Source: CBDUBH01 sp965365345 (GTDB taxonomy: Bacteria; Bacteroidota; Ignavibacteria; Ignavibacteriales; SURF-24). Taken from it: DNA of 64,000 bases. Made by a program: the position numbers and the translations under genes. This document shows, piece by piece, positions 8,096 through 17,551 of the stretch. The stretch's first letter is position 1. Each line of letters opens with the position of its first letter. Under the pieces are notes generated by a model. That model made no database searches and was not told where the DNA came from. It saw only the letters and a program-made list of their open reading frames with translations. The DNA is taken from the NCBI GenBank assembly GCA_965365345.1, contig CBDUBH010000001.1:1-64000 (forward strand), written 5' to 3'.

Positions 8096-8149
8096 GAAAA
8101 TTAAAATTGAAATAGAATTTTTAACAATTTAATTTGAATTAATCTAAGT

Positions 8150-9343
8150 ATGGAGCAGACAAAAATTCAGTTTGGCGTAGCAGGTTCCGGAACAATGGGT
8201 ATGGGAATTGCATATCTTGCATCATTGAAAAATTATCCGATAGTTTTATTTGATGTTAACGAAACAGCGTTAAATAAAGCCCGGAATGAAATTTCAGAAT
8301 TGTTGGAAAAACAAATTTCCAAAGGTAAAATTCAAAAGGAAGAAAAAGATTTAATTATCGAAAGGATTAATTTTACATCCAAACCAGAAGAATTTAAAAA
8401 TTCAAAGATCATAATCGAAGCGATAATTGAAGATATCAATATCAAAAAAGATTTTTTCACGGAAGTAAGTAAACTTGTAAATGAAAATTGCATACTTGCT
8501 ACAAACACTTCTTCACTTTCTGTAACATCGCTTTCATCAGCTTGTGATGATCCCGGAAGATTTATAGGAATTCATTTTTTTAATCCCGCGTATATTTTAC
8601 CGTTGGTGGAAATTGTGCCTGCAATTTCAACATCAAAAAAAACAATTGAAGATGCAAAAAATATAATTGAAAATTTAGGAAAAACAACTGTAATAGCTCG
8701 CGATATTCCGGGCTTTATTGTTAATCGCGTTGCCCGTCCTTTTTACGGTGAAGCTTTAAGAATTTTGGAAGAAGGAATTGCAGATGTTGCCACTATTGAT
8801 TGGGCAATGAAGGAATTCGGCGGATTCAAAATGGGACCGTTTGAATTGATGGATCTGATTGGAAATGATATTAATTATAAAGTAACAGAAACCGTTTTTA
8901 AAGAATATTATTTTGATCCGCGCTACAAACCTTCAATCATTCAAAAAAGATTGGTTGAAGCAAATATGTTCGGAAAGAAAAACGGACGCGGATTTTATGA
9001 TTATACAAATCCCGAAAATAATCCGAAACCCAATAAAAACAATGAACTCGGAAGAGAAATTTTTTTCAGAATTTTAACAATGCTTATAAATGAAGCTGCT
9101 GATGCGGTCTTGTTTAATGTTGCTTCAGTTGAAGATATTGATCTTGCTATGACAAAAGGCGTAAACTATCCAAAAGGCCTATTAAAATGGGCTGATGAGA
9201 TCGGTTTGATGAAAATTCTGGATCGTGTTACAGATCTTTATGAACAATATAATGAAGACAGGTACAGACCGAGCATGCTTATAAAAAAACTGGTAAGGGA
9301 AAATCAGAAATTCCACAAAGCAAATCCTGCGGAAGTATTTTAA
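8150..9343 (+). CDS. paaH: 3-hydroxyacyl-CoA dehydrogenase (phenylacetate pathway)
   Basis: 397 residues. N-terminal Rossmann domain with GVAGSGTMGMGIAYLAS, the LATNTSSLSVTSLSSACDDPGRFIGIHFFNPAYILPLVEIVPA catalytic region (His in GIHFFNP), then GFIVNRVARPFYGEALRILEEG and a C-terminal 3HCDH domain (GGFKMGPFELMDLIGNDINYKVTETVF). In the pathway it oxidises 3-hydroxyadipyl-CoA to 3-oxoadipyl-CoA. It is shorter than E. coli PaaH (about 475 residues) but contains both domains plus part of a second C-terminal repeat. The stop is one base from the paaI start, so they form a transcription unit. Confidence 0.9.
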   Translation: MEQTKIQFGVAGSGTMGMGIAYLASLKNYPIVLFDVNETALNKARNEISELLEKQISKGKIQKEEKDLIIERINFTSKPEEFKNSKIIIEAIIEDINIKKDFFTEVSKLVNENCILATNTSSLSVTSLSSACDDPGRFIGIHFFNPAYILPLVEIVPAISTSKKTIEDAKNIIENLGKTTVIARDIPGFIVNRVARPFYGEALRILEEGIADVATIDWAMKEFGGFKMGPFELMDLIGNDINYKVTETVFKEYYFDPRYKPSIIQKRLVEANMFGKKNGRGFYDYTNPENNPKPNKNNELGREIFFRILTMLINEAADAVLFNVASVEDIDLAMTKGVNYPKGLLKWADEIGLMKILDRVTDLYEQYNEDRYRPSMLIKKLVRENQKFHKANPAEVF

Positions 9344-9344
9344 A

Positions 9345-9770
9345 ATGAACAAACAAAAAATTGCCGAAGAATCCGTAAATAAAATGTTATCAAATGACGG
9401 ATTCAGTAAATACCTCGGAATAGAAATTTTAAAGATTGAACCCGGCAAAGCAACTTTAAAAATGAAAGTTCGCAAAGATATGTTAAACGGATTTCAGGTT
9501 TGTCACGGTGGAATTCCTTTTTCGCTTGCCGATAGCGCGTTGGCATTTGCATCAAACTCACACGGAACTTTAAGCATGAGTATTGAAAATAATATTTCGT
9601 ATGTCGCAAAAATTTTGGAAGGTGATGAATTAATTGCAGAAGCAGAAGAAGTGAGTTTGACCAATAAAATCGGGGTTTATAATGTAATTGTAATAAAAAG
9701 TGACGGATCAAAAGTTGCACTTTTTAACGGCACGGTTTACAGAACAAACAAACATTTGTTGGAAGAATAA
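9345..9770 (+). CDS. paaI: Hotdog-fold acyl-CoA thioesterase PaaI
   Basis: 141 residues, the usual PaaI size. Hotdog motif VCHGGIPFSLADSALAFASNSHG contains the HGG and the conserved acidic residue (Asp in LADSA) that activates water; IENNISYVAKILEGDELIAEAEEV follows. PaaI releases CoA from stalled pathway intermediates such as 3-hydroxyphenylacetyl-CoA and so protects the CoA pool. Separated from paaH by one base; followed by a repeat-derived terminator at 9799-9824. Confidence 0.93.
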   Translation: MNKQKIAEESVNKMLSNDGFSKYLGIEILKIEPGKATLKMKVRKDMLNGFQVCHGGIPFSLADSALAFASNSHGTLSMSIENNISYVAKILEGDELIAEAEEVSLTNKIGVYNVIVIKSDGSKVALFNGTVYRTNKHLLEE

Positions 9771-9798
9771 AATATTTATAATTAAAATATGAGATGTC

Positions 9799-9824
9799 AT
9801 TCCGGCTTGTCAGGAATCTTTTTT
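9799..9824 (+). terminator. Repeat-derived hairpin plus T run after paaI
   Basis: ATTCCGG (9799-9805) pairs imperfectly with CAGGAAT (9811-9817), with a CTTGT loop, then CTTTTTTAT. The same element class as the 8070 and 40045 hairpins. Confidence 0.6.
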
Positions 9825-9960
9825 ATTTCAATAAAAACTGAAGTAAATATTATTAAAAGTTAAAACAAAAATCTTCAAATTATTTAAATAATATATTTAT
9901 GAAAGATTCAAGACAAGTCGCATGACTTAATAAATCAGTTTGAGAAATCTAAGAAATAAA

Positions 9961-9995
9961 GCAGAAACATAGCATGCTTAATCCCTACAAAATTT
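9961..9995. repeat. AGCATGCTT-centred dispersed repeat, copy 1
   Basis: A 35-bp segment GCAGAAACATAGCATGCTTA... that matches 60349-60383 at 29 of 35 positions by hand count. Both are intergenic. Confidence 0.6.
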
Positions 9996-10040
9996 AAATT
10001 ATATATTGATAAAAACTAATTACTTAAGAATTACCATTTT

Positions 10041-11249
10041 ATGAAACAAGCATTTATTATTGATGGAATACGAACTCCAATCGGAAAATTAGGCGGCGCG
10101 CTTTCGCAAATTCGAGCTGATGATTTAGCCGCACTTGTAATGAAAGAATTATTGAATCGAAATTCAAAAATAGATCCAGCGCAAATTGAAGAGATAATTT
10201 TCGGCTGTGCAAATCAAGCAGGTGAAGATAACAGAAATGTTGCAAGAATGGCTTTATTATTGGCCGGAATTCCTTTTACAGTTCCCGGTGAAACGGTAAA
10301 CAGACTTTGCGCTTCCGGAATGACAGCTGCAATTCATGCGGCTCGTGCAATAAAATCTGGAGATGGAGATTTGTATTTAGCCGGCGGAGTTGAACAAATG
10401 ACACGCGCTCCTTTCGTAATGTCAAAATCTGAACATGCTTATTCCGGCAATATGCAAGTTTACGATTCAACAATTGGCTGGCGTTTTCCAAATCCGAAAT
10501 TGAAAGAGATTTTTGGAATTGATTCAATGGGAGAAACTGCCGAAAATCTTGTAGAACTTTACAATATTAATCGTGAAGATCAAGATAAATTTGCGCTGAA
10601 CTCCCAATTAAAAGCTACTGCCGCTCAACAAAACGGAAGACTTGCAGAAGAAATTATTCCCGTTGAAATTCCGCAAAAAAGATCAGATCCAATAATTTTT
10701 AATAAAGATGAATTTGTTAAACCAAATACAACATTAGAGATTTTATCGAAACTGAATCCGGCTTTTAGAAAAAACGGAAGTGTAACTGCGGGAAATTCAT
10801 CGGGAATAAATGACGGCGCATGTGCTTTGCTGATTTCATCGGAAGAATTTGCGCAGAAGAATAATTTAAAGCCGATGACAAGGATCGTTGCTTCGGCAGT
10901 TGTCGGAGTTGAACCGCGTATTATGGGAATCGGCCCGGTTAATGCAACGAAAAAAGTTCTGCAAAAAGCAAATTTAACTTTGGATGATATTGATATCATT
11001 GAACTAAATGAAGCTTTTGCTGCGCAATCATTAGCAGTTTTACGAGAACTGAAAATTGATGAAAATGACGAAAGATTGAATCCAAACGGTGGCGCAATTG
11101 CATTGGGACATCCGCTTGGAATGAGCGGCGCACGTTTACTTTTAACAGCATCTATTGAATTGCAAAAACGGAAAAAGAAATATGCACTTTGCACAATGTG
11201 CATCGGAGTCGGGCAAGGAATGGCTACTATAATTGAAAATGTTGCTTGA
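10041..11249 (+). CDS. paaJ: 3-oxoadipyl-CoA/acetyl-CoA thiolase
   Basis: 402 residues, the standard thiolase length. The nucleophile C90 lies in ETVNRLCASGMTA, H357 in GGAIALGHPLGMSG and the acid/base C387 in CTMCIGVGQG. Central MTRAPFVMSKSEHAYSG and FNKDEFVKPNTTLE match the degradative PaaJ/PcaF group. It cleaves 3-oxoadipyl-CoA (and in the paa pathway also 2,3-didehydro-3-oxosuberyl-CoA) to succinyl-CoA and acetyl-CoA. It stands alone, with 270 bp before it and 337 bp after it. Confidence 0.93.
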   Translation: MKQAFIIDGIRTPIGKLGGALSQIRADDLAALVMKELLNRNSKIDPAQIEEIIFGCANQAGEDNRNVARMALLLAGIPFTVPGETVNRLCASGMTAAIHAARAIKSGDGDLYLAGGVEQMTRAPFVMSKSEHAYSGNMQVYDSTIGWRFPNPKLKEIFGIDSMGETAENLVELYNINREDQDKFALNSQLKATAAQQNGRLAEEIIPVEIPQKRSDPIIFNKDEFVKPNTTLEILSKLNPAFRKNGSVTAGNSSGINDGACALLISSEEFAQKNNLKPMTRIVASAVVGVEPRIMGIGPVNATKKVLQKANLTLDDIDIIELNEAFAAQSLAVLRELKIDENDERLNPNGGAIALGHPLGMSGARLLLTASIELQKRKKKYALCTMCIGVGQGMATIIENVA

Positions 11250-11586
11250 GAAGGTGAGAATTTAGAATGTGAGAATAGAAGAAGTTTTAAAATTCAAAAT
11301 GTAAAACATTAGCTTGTCATTGCGAGCGAAGCGCGGCAATCTTTGAGATTATCTTCTTTGAGTCTTTAAACCGGATAATGGAACTTGTCCCGATGAAAAT
11401 CCGGAGAAAGGATTTACGAATTTCAATTTTTCATTAAAAGAAAATTGATTTAAAAGATTTCTCATTTCATTCGAAATAACAAAAGAGAATCTGAAATTTA
11501 TTTTTTTATAAAATTTTCTGAAAAATGAAAAATTTAAAGGAAATTCAAATTAAAAATTAATCTTTATAATCTTTTAATTAAAAACT
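11250..11586. other. Intergenic region between paaJ and paaY
   Basis: No gene seen. It contains a TTGTCATTGCGAGCGAAGCGCGGCAATCT-type repeat (from 11313) and then AT-rich sequence that should carry the paaYZ promoter. Confidence 0.6.
11313..11350. repeat. Dispersed TTGTCATTGCGAGCG repeat, left half
   Basis: CTTGTCATTGCGAGCGAAGC followed by GCGGCAATCTTTGAGATT. Shares the left arm of the 506-570 element; the right arm is not preserved. Confidence 0.7.
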
Positions 11587-12192
11587 ATGGCAAATATTTT
11601 TGAGTACAACGGATTCAAACCCGTAATTCATGAAAGCGCGTTCATTCATCCCAATGCGAATGTAATTGGAAATGTGATTATCGGAAAAGATGTTTATGTT
11701 GGCCCGGGCGCATCACTTCGCGGGGATTTCGGTGAAATTATTATTGAGGACGGATGCAACGTTCAGGAAAATTGCACAATTCACATGTTTCCCGGAGTTA
11801 CTGTAATTTTAAAAGAAAGCGCTCACATCGGGCACGGCGCAATTATTCATGGCGCAACAATCGGAAGAAATTCCTTAATCGGAATGAACGCCGTAATTAT
11901 GGATAATGTGGAAATTGGTGAAGAATGCATTATCGGCGCATTGGCATTTGTTCAAGCAAATTCTAAAATTCCAAGCAGAAAAGTTGTTGTTGGAAATCCG
12001 GCAAAAATAATCAAAGATGTAAGTGATGAAATGATAAATTGGAAAACCGAGGGAACGAAGATTTATCAGGCGCTTCCAAAACAAATGCACGAAACTTTCA
12101 AGACTTGCGAACCTTTGCGCGAAATTCCCGAAGATAGAAAAAAACAAGATTCAAATTATAAAATTTGGGCTGATCAAAAGTCAGATAAATAA
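11587..12192 (+). CDS. paaY: PaaY, gamma-carbonic-anhydrase-like hexapeptide thioesterase
   Basis: 201 residues (E. coli 196). Left-handed beta-helix of hexapeptide repeats from ANVIGNVIIGKDVYVGPGASLRGDFGEIIIEDG through ATIGRNSLIGMNAVIMDNVEIGEECIIGA, then a C-terminal helical tail with PLREIPEDRKKQDSNYKIW typical of PaaY. Metal-binding histidines are in NCTIHMFPG and AHIGHGAIIHG. PaaY is reported as a thioesterase that clears 2-hydroxycyclohepta-1,4,6-triene-1-carboxyl-CoA formed by failure of ring cleavage, which fits the paaZ gene 11 bp downstream. Forms a two-gene unit with paaZ. Confidence 0.92.
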   Translation: MANIFEYNGFKPVIHESAFIHPNANVIGNVIIGKDVYVGPGASLRGDFGEIIIEDGCNVQENCTIHMFPGVTVILKESAHIGHGAIIHGATIGRNSLIGMNAVIMDNVEIGEECIIGALAFVQANSKIPSRKVVVGNPAKIIKDVSDEMINWKTEGTKIYQALPKQMHETFKTCEPLREIPEDRKKQDSNYKIWADQKSDK

Positions 12193-12203
12193 AAGGAAAT
12201 TTT

Positions 12204-14246
12204 ATGCAGATCAAAAGTTACATAAACGGAAAATGGCAATTCGGCAGCGGAAAATCAGAAGAAATTTTTAATGCGGTAACGGGCGAAAAAATAGGTGAAA
12301 TAAACACCGAAGGCATTGATTTCAAAGGTGCTTTTGATTACGCGCGTGAAATTGGCGGACCGAAACTACGTTCAATGACTTTTCATGAACGCGCATTAAT
12401 GTTGAAAAATCTTGCGAAATATTTGATGGAAAGAAAAGAAGAACTTTATAAAATTTCAGTATCAACCGGAGCAACTAAAATTGATTCTTGGATTGATATA
12501 GATGGCGGATTTGGAACGCTTTTTACTTATTCCGGTAAAGGCAGAAGAGAACTTCCGAACGAAACTTTTTTAACCGAAGGAAATGTTGAACCGCTTTCCA
12601 AAAACGGAACATTTGTCGGGATGCATATTTTAGTTCCGCTTGAAGGAGTTGCGCTTCATATAAATGCATTCAATTTTCCTTGTTGGGGAGCGCTCGAAAA
12701 GCTTGCACCCACATGGCTTGCGGGAATGCCGGCGATTTTGAAGCCTTCACCAATTTCATCACATCTTGCTGAAAAATTGGTTCAATTAATTGTTGAAAGC
12801 GGAATTGTTCCTGAAGGTGCAATTCAACTTGTCAGCGGCGGTGATGTTGATCTTTTTGAAAATCTGAGTTGCCAGGATGTTGTAACTTTTACGGGCTCGG
12901 CTTCAACCGGGCAAAAATTAAAAGTACATCCAAAAATAATTGAAAATTCCGTTCGCTTCAATATGGAAACCGATTCTTTGAACTACTCGATTTTGGCTCC
13001 TGATGCAAAACCGGGCACTGAAGAATTTGATCTTTTTGTGAAAGAAGTTTTTAAAGAAATGACTTCCAAAGCGGGACAAAAATGTACAGCTATCCGAAGA
13101 TCAATTGTCCCGCAACAATTTATGCAAAATGTAATTGATGCTGTTTCAAAAAAACTTTCAAAAGTGAAGATCGGAAATCCTGATTCAGAAGAAGTTAGAA
13201 TGGGTTCGCTTGCAAGCAGATCGCAAGTTAAAGAAGTTAAGCAAAGAATTTTTGAACTTTCAAAAGTTGCCGAAATTGTTTACGGAGTTTCGGATGAGTT
13301 TGAATTAATTGATGCCGATAAAGAAAAAGGATCTTTCGTTTCGCCCGTTCTTTTAAAATGCGAAAATCCTTTTGAAAAAAATGAAGTTCACGAAATTGAA
13401 GCTTTTGGCCCTGTAAATACAATTATGCCTTATTCAAATTTAGACGAAGCAATTCAAATTGCTAATAAGGGAAAAGGAAGTTTGGTTGGTTCAATTTTCA
13501 CTGCCGATGATGAAATTGCAAAAAAAATTACTTTGGCAACTGCATCATACCACGGTAGAATTATGATTATCAATAAAAATTGCGCGAAGGAATCAACCGG
13601 ACACGGTTCACCACTTCCGCATTTAAAACATGGCGGTCCGGGAAGAGCGGGCGGCGGAGAAGAACTCGGCGGAATTTTATCGGTAAAAACTTACATGCAA
13701 AGAGTTGCATTGCAAGGCTCGCCCGAAACTTTATCGCGCATAACAAATGAATATGTAAAAGGAGCAAATTTAATTGAAGATAAAATTCATCCTTTTAAAA
13801 AGTATTTTGAAGAGCTGCAAATCGGTGAAACTTTAATCACACATCGAAGAACAATTACAGAAACTGATGTTGTGAATTTTGCGGGAATAAGCGGCGATTT
13901 TTTCTACGCTCACATGGATGAAATTGCTGCCAAAGAATCTATTTTTGAAAAGCGAGTTGCTCACGGATATTTTGTTTTATCCGCCGCTGCCGGATTGTTT
14001 GTAAATCCAGCGCCCGGTCCGGTTTTGGCAAATTACGGAATTGATAATTTAAGATTCATAAAACCGGTTTACGTAGGTGATACAATTCATGTTCAATTAA
14101 CTTGTCGCAAAAAAACATTGAAAGAAAAAAAAGAAAATGAAATTCACAGCGGTGTAGTTGAATGGTATGTTGAAGTTTTAAATCAGGAAAACGAATCGGT
14201 TGCAGTTTATACAATTTTAACATTGGTAAAGTTGAAAGATCAATGA
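12204..14246 (+). CDS. paaZ: Bifunctional oxepin-CoA hydrolase / 3-oxo-5,6-dehydrosuberyl-CoA semialdehyde dehydrogenase
   Basis: 680 residues, the length of E. coli PaaZ. Residues 1-520 are an aldehyde dehydrogenase with E255 (FNMETDSLN) and C294 (GQKCTAIRR) as catalytic pair. Residues about 535-680 are a MaoC-like hydratase with D565 and H570 in FAGISGDFFYAHMDE. The C-terminal domain opens the oxepin ring and the N-terminal domain oxidises the resulting aldehyde with NADP+. Both active sites look intact, so this is the full fused enzyme. AAAGGA at 12192-12197 is the ribosome site. The cluster ends in a strong terminator at 14279-14310. Confidence 0.96.
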   Translation: MQIKSYINGKWQFGSGKSEEIFNAVTGEKIGEINTEGIDFKGAFDYAREIGGPKLRSMTFHERALMLKNLAKYLMERKEELYKISVSTGATKIDSWIDIDGGFGTLFTYSGKGRRELPNETFLTEGNVEPLSKNGTFVGMHILVPLEGVALHINAFNFPCWGALEKLAPTWLAGMPAILKPSPISSHLAEKLVQLIVESGIVPEGAIQLVSGGDVDLFENLSCQDVVTFTGSASTGQKLKVHPKIIENSVRFNMETDSLNYSILAPDAKPGTEEFDLFVKEVFKEMTSKAGQKCTAIRRSIVPQQFMQNVIDAVSKKLSKVKIGNPDSEEVRMGSLASRSQVKEVKQRIFELSKVAEIVYGVSDEFELIDADKEKGSFVSPVLLKCENPFEKNEVHEIEAFGPVNTIMPYSNLDEAIQIANKGKGSLVGSIFTADDEIAKKITLATASYHGRIMIINKNCAKESTGHGSPLPHLKHGGPGRAGGGEELGGILSVKTYMQRVALQGSPETLSRITNEYVKGANLIEDKIHPFKKYFEELQIGETLITHRRTITETDVVNFAGISGDFFYAHMDEIAAKESIFEKRVAHGYFVLSAAAGLFVNPAPGPVLANYGIDNLRFIKPVYVGDTIHVQLTCRKKTLKEKKENEIHSGVVEWYVEVLNQENESVAVYTILTLVKLKDQ

Positions 14247-14278
14247 AAAGTAATGTAAAATTTCTAATGTTGAAATAA

Positions 14279-14310
14279 AAAAGCCGTCATTTTAGTGACG
14301 GCTTTTTTAT
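14279..14310 (+). terminator. Strong intrinsic terminator after paaZ
   Basis: Perfect 7-bp stem GCCGTCA (14283-14289)/TGACGGC (14296-14302), loop TTTTAG, preceded by A-rich sequence and followed by TTTTTTA. It closes the phenylacetate cluster. Confidence 0.92.
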
Positions 14311-14363
14311 TTATTTTTTTTTGTATATTCAAAACAGAAATAACAAATCGTGGGGCATATTCA

Positions 14364-17300
14364 ATGTTAAATCAATTTAAAAAAGTATTCTTCTTTTCTT
14401 TTGTTATTGTTTCCCTTATTCATGCGCAATTTGAAATTCCGAAACAATTGACCCATTCCGCAATTTCAGAAGCTAAGTCTAACAAAGCATCTTTATTCGT
14501 ACCGCTTAATGAAAATGAATCTTATTTTTTCTGGAGTGAAAGATTAAGTAATCCTAATGAAATCAATCTTTATTATGCTCATTTGTCAAATGATAATTGG
14601 TCAACACAAAGATCTGTAAAACTTCCTTTCGGATCAGATTCTTTAATGAACCTTAACTCTGTTGTAACAAATAATAATAAAGTAGTATTAACGTATACAG
14701 ATCATGATAATCCTCAGCTTAAAGTTGCAAGATTGGATTCTTTCCTGTCAACTTCAACTCAAATTATGAGAGAAAAGCTGCAAATTAAAGGTGCTGTAAA
14801 CGGAAATCTTTTTTATTCAAAAGATGAAAATTCAGTTTATATAACTTACAGCAAAATTTTTAATTCAAATCCATCAGGTATTTTTTACAGAAAAAGTTTG
14901 GATAACGGAGCTACTTGGGAAAATGAATTTGTTGTGGTTGATTCACAATTAAATACAGCAAAAAATCCATCTATAATTATTTTAGATGACAAGTGGTTAA
15001 TCGCTTATCAAAATCAAGAAGATGATATTTATTTGATTGAAAGTTCAGATGGAATTACCTGGTCAAATCCTGTTGAAATAATTTCTTCCGATTTAGAATT
15101 ATCAAACTTAAAACTTGTTGAAGAATCCGGAAAACTATTTTTGTTTTACGAAGTTGCAAAAAATACTCCCGTTGAAAATTTAACCCAAAGCGATGTAGTG
15201 TATAAAATTTCAGAAGATAATGGCGAAACCTGGAGCGAACAATTTAACTTTACGAATTTTTATGGAAATGACATACAGTTTAACGTAGCAAAAACTAATT
15301 ATAAAACAGGATTTTCCTTTGCCTCGTTACGTGAACCGGATAATTCGAATTACCAGATTTGGTATGGCTTTTTAAATGAAACTAAAGATACCGCTACTAA
15401 TCCATATCTTTATAAATATGTTTTTGATGTTGATAGCGTAAACAATAAATTTAATTTTTCTGTTTATGCCGATGATGATAATTTAGAATTCGTATATCTA
15501 AACTATTCAAAAAATCTTGGTGATACAGTTTTAGTTGAAATGAAAGATGACGGAAATAGCGATAACGGTGATTTGGTTGCAGGAGATAATATTTTCAGCT
15601 TTTCACTTACACGAGATATAAAAGAATTTGATAATTTGTATTTTTCCTTTGTTGTAGTTGATTCATCAGGAAATACCGCTAATTATCGTGGTTTAGATTC
15701 TATTTTTATACCTTATCAAAATCAAGTAGTTAATATTGATGTAAACAGACTTAAAATGCCGATAGACAATAAAGGAATCCTTGCTAATGACAAAATTAAT
15801 AGGGAAAATGCCAGATATGATGATGTTGTAATTTTATTCAGTGCCGGTTTTGCTTTAAGCGGATTGAATAACGGAAAGATTTGGACCAATGGGGTTAAAT
15901 CCGCTGCATTAATCGAAGATTATGTTCCGGGAAAATTCGGTGGCTTAAATAATGATCCGAGAAATAATATTTATGTTGTTAAATCTGACGATGAACCTTT
16001 CGGAGTGAATTGGCAATACTGGACAAAAGCTGTTGAACTCGGTGCCGAATTTTACGACGGTGATAATGACGGAGTTTATGATCCGGTTGATAAAAACAGT
16101 AACGGCATTTGGGATCCTGATGAAGATAAGCCGGTAATTTTAGGTAATATAACTACTTGGAATGTTTATAATGACTCAAAACCTGCAGAACAAAGAAGAT
16201 ATGATAATGTTCCGCCTCAAGGGATTGAAGTTCATCAGACAGTATTTGCTTCAAGAGGATCAAATTATGAAGCAATGAAAAATATTATTTTCATAAAATA
16301 CAAAATTTTCAATACGGGATTTGTTGCCGAAGAACATGATTCGGTTTACTTTAGTGCTTGGACAGATACAGATTTGGGACATCCTACTGATGATTTGGCG
16401 GGAACAGATACTCTTCTAAAATCCATGTTTACTTATAATGATGAAATTGATGATAGTTACGGAAACTACTCCGGCGGTTATAGTGATACTCCCCCGGCAC
16501 TGTTTACAACATTTATTCAAACTCCGGCAGAATTTGTCGAAGGAGAAACTTTTACAGATCAGAACAATAATGGAGTATTTGATTTAGGAATTGACATACC
16601 TTTAGATACTGCATATTATTTTGATCCTACAAGTAATACAAAGAAAGAAATCTTAGGAGCAAAAAATGTTGGATTAAGCGGTTCAGTACATTGGCAAAGC
16701 GGTGAACCACCTATCCAGGATCCGAATAATGAAATTGAAGACCGATATTATATGGAAGGAAAAACACAAGAAGGCAGATATTTAGATCCTTGTAATTGGA
16801 ATGAAGTAAAAGGTGGAGTTGATTGCAGTTCAATTAATCCTAAGTTCTGGTATTCGGGGGATCCAGTTACTCAAACGGGTTGGTTAAATGGATATCCTAG
16901 TGATCAAAGACAACATGTTGCTGTAGGTCCATTTACATTAGAAAAAAATAAACCTGTTGAATTGATTGTTGCTTACGTAGTTGGAAGAGGAAGTGATAAC
17001 TTAAATTCAATAACATTAGCAAGAGAATACGTAAAAGAAGCTTTTAATGTTTACCAAAATAACTTTACGAATCTTCCTACAAGCGTGGGAAGTGATAAAA
17101 ATATAACTCCAAAGGAATTTGTTCTAAATCAAAATTATCCGAATCCATTTAATCCAAGTACTGCAATTACTTATCAACTTTCAGCACAAAGTAAAGTTGA
17201 GTTAAAAGTTTTTGATATTTTGGGAAGAGAAGTTTCAACATTGGTAAACGAAATTCAGAATGCCGGAAGTTATAAAGTAAACTTTAATGCAAGTAAACTT

Positions 17301-17375
17301 TCTTCAGGAATTTACATTTATCAAATAAAAGCGGATAATTTTGTTCAATCGAAAAAAATGATGCTGTTAAAGTAA
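14364..17375 (+). CDS. Large secreted protein with Asp-box repeats, a shared uncharacterised module and a type IX sorting domain
   Basis: 1003 residues from the ATG at 14364, which starts a good signal peptide (MLNQFKKVFFFSFVIVSLIHAQ); an upstream in-frame ATG at 14295 lies in the terminator and is rejected. Residues about 50-400 carry sialidase-like Asp-box motifs (SLDNGATWEN, SSDGITWSNP, SEDNGETWSE). Residues about 460-905 form a module also present in the protein at 53242, with calcium-loop-like DGDNDGVYDPVDKNSNG. The last 87 residues (917-1003) are a sorting domain beginning at KEFVLNQNYPNPFNP and ending QSKKMMLLK, which directs type IX secretion and surface attachment. Substrate unknown; a glycan-binding or adhesive role is only a guess. 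Confidence 0.85.
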   Translation: MLNQFKKVFFFSFVIVSLIHAQFEIPKQLTHSAISEAKSNKASLFVPLNENESYFFWSERLSNPNEINLYYAHLSNDNWSTQRSVKLPFGSDSLMNLNSVVTNNNKVVLTYTDHDNPQLKVARLDSFLSTSTQIMREKLQIKGAVNGNLFYSKDENSVYITYSKIFNSNPSGIFYRKSLDNGATWENEFVVVDSQLNTAKNPSIIILDDKWLIAYQNQEDDIYLIESSDGITWSNPVEIISSDLELSNLKLVEESGKLFLFYEVAKNTPVENLTQSDVVYKISEDNGETWSEQFNFTNFYGNDIQFNVAKTNYKTGFSFASLREPDNSNYQIWYGFLNETKDTATNPYLYKYVFDVDSVNNKFNFSVYADDDNLEFVYLNYSKNLGDTVLVEMKDDGNSDNGDLVAGDNIFSFSLTRDIKEFDNLYFSFVVVDSSGNTANYRGLDSIFIPYQNQVVNIDVNRLKMPIDNKGILANDKINRENARYDDVVILFSAGFALSGLNNGKIWTNGVKSAALIEDYVPGKFGGLNNDPRNNIYVVKSDDEPFGVNWQYWTKAVELGAEFYDGDNDGVYDPVDKNSNGIWDPDEDKPVILGNITTWNVYNDSKPAEQRRYDNVPPQGIEVHQTVFASRGSNYEAMKNIIFIKYKIFNTGFVAEEHDSVYFSAWTDTDLGHPTDDLAGTDTLLKSMFTYNDEIDDSYGNYSGGYSDTPPALFTTFIQTPAEFVEGETFTDQNNNGVFDLGIDIPLDTAYYFDPTSNTKKEILGAKNVGLSGSVHWQSGEPPIQDPNNEIEDRYYMEGKTQEGRYLDPCNWNEVKGGVDCSSINPKFWYSGDPVTQTGWLNGYPSDQRQHVAVGPFTLEKNKPVELIVAYVVGRGSDNLNSITLAREYVKEAFNVYQNNFTNLPTSVGSDKNITPKEFVLNQNYPNPFNPSTAITYQLSAQSKVELKVFDILGREVSTLVNEIQNAGSYKVNFNASKLSSGIYIYQIKADNFVQSKKMMLLK

Positions 17376-17551
17376 GAATTTGAGAAAGTAAGCAGGTAAG
17401 AATTTAGAAGTAAATTTTGAATTTTGTCAGATTCTCAATCCCGATTAAATCAGAAAGAATAATACAATTTAGAAAACCGAAAATAATTAAGCCGTCATTC
17501 TCGCTTATTACGAATCTGTCTGCTTTTAATTTATTAACCTGTTAGATCAAC

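Noticed and set aside
14295..14363. Upstream ATG extending the secreted protein by 23 residues
   Set aside because: The ATG lies inside the paaZ terminator stem and the extension would bury the signal peptide that starts at 14364.
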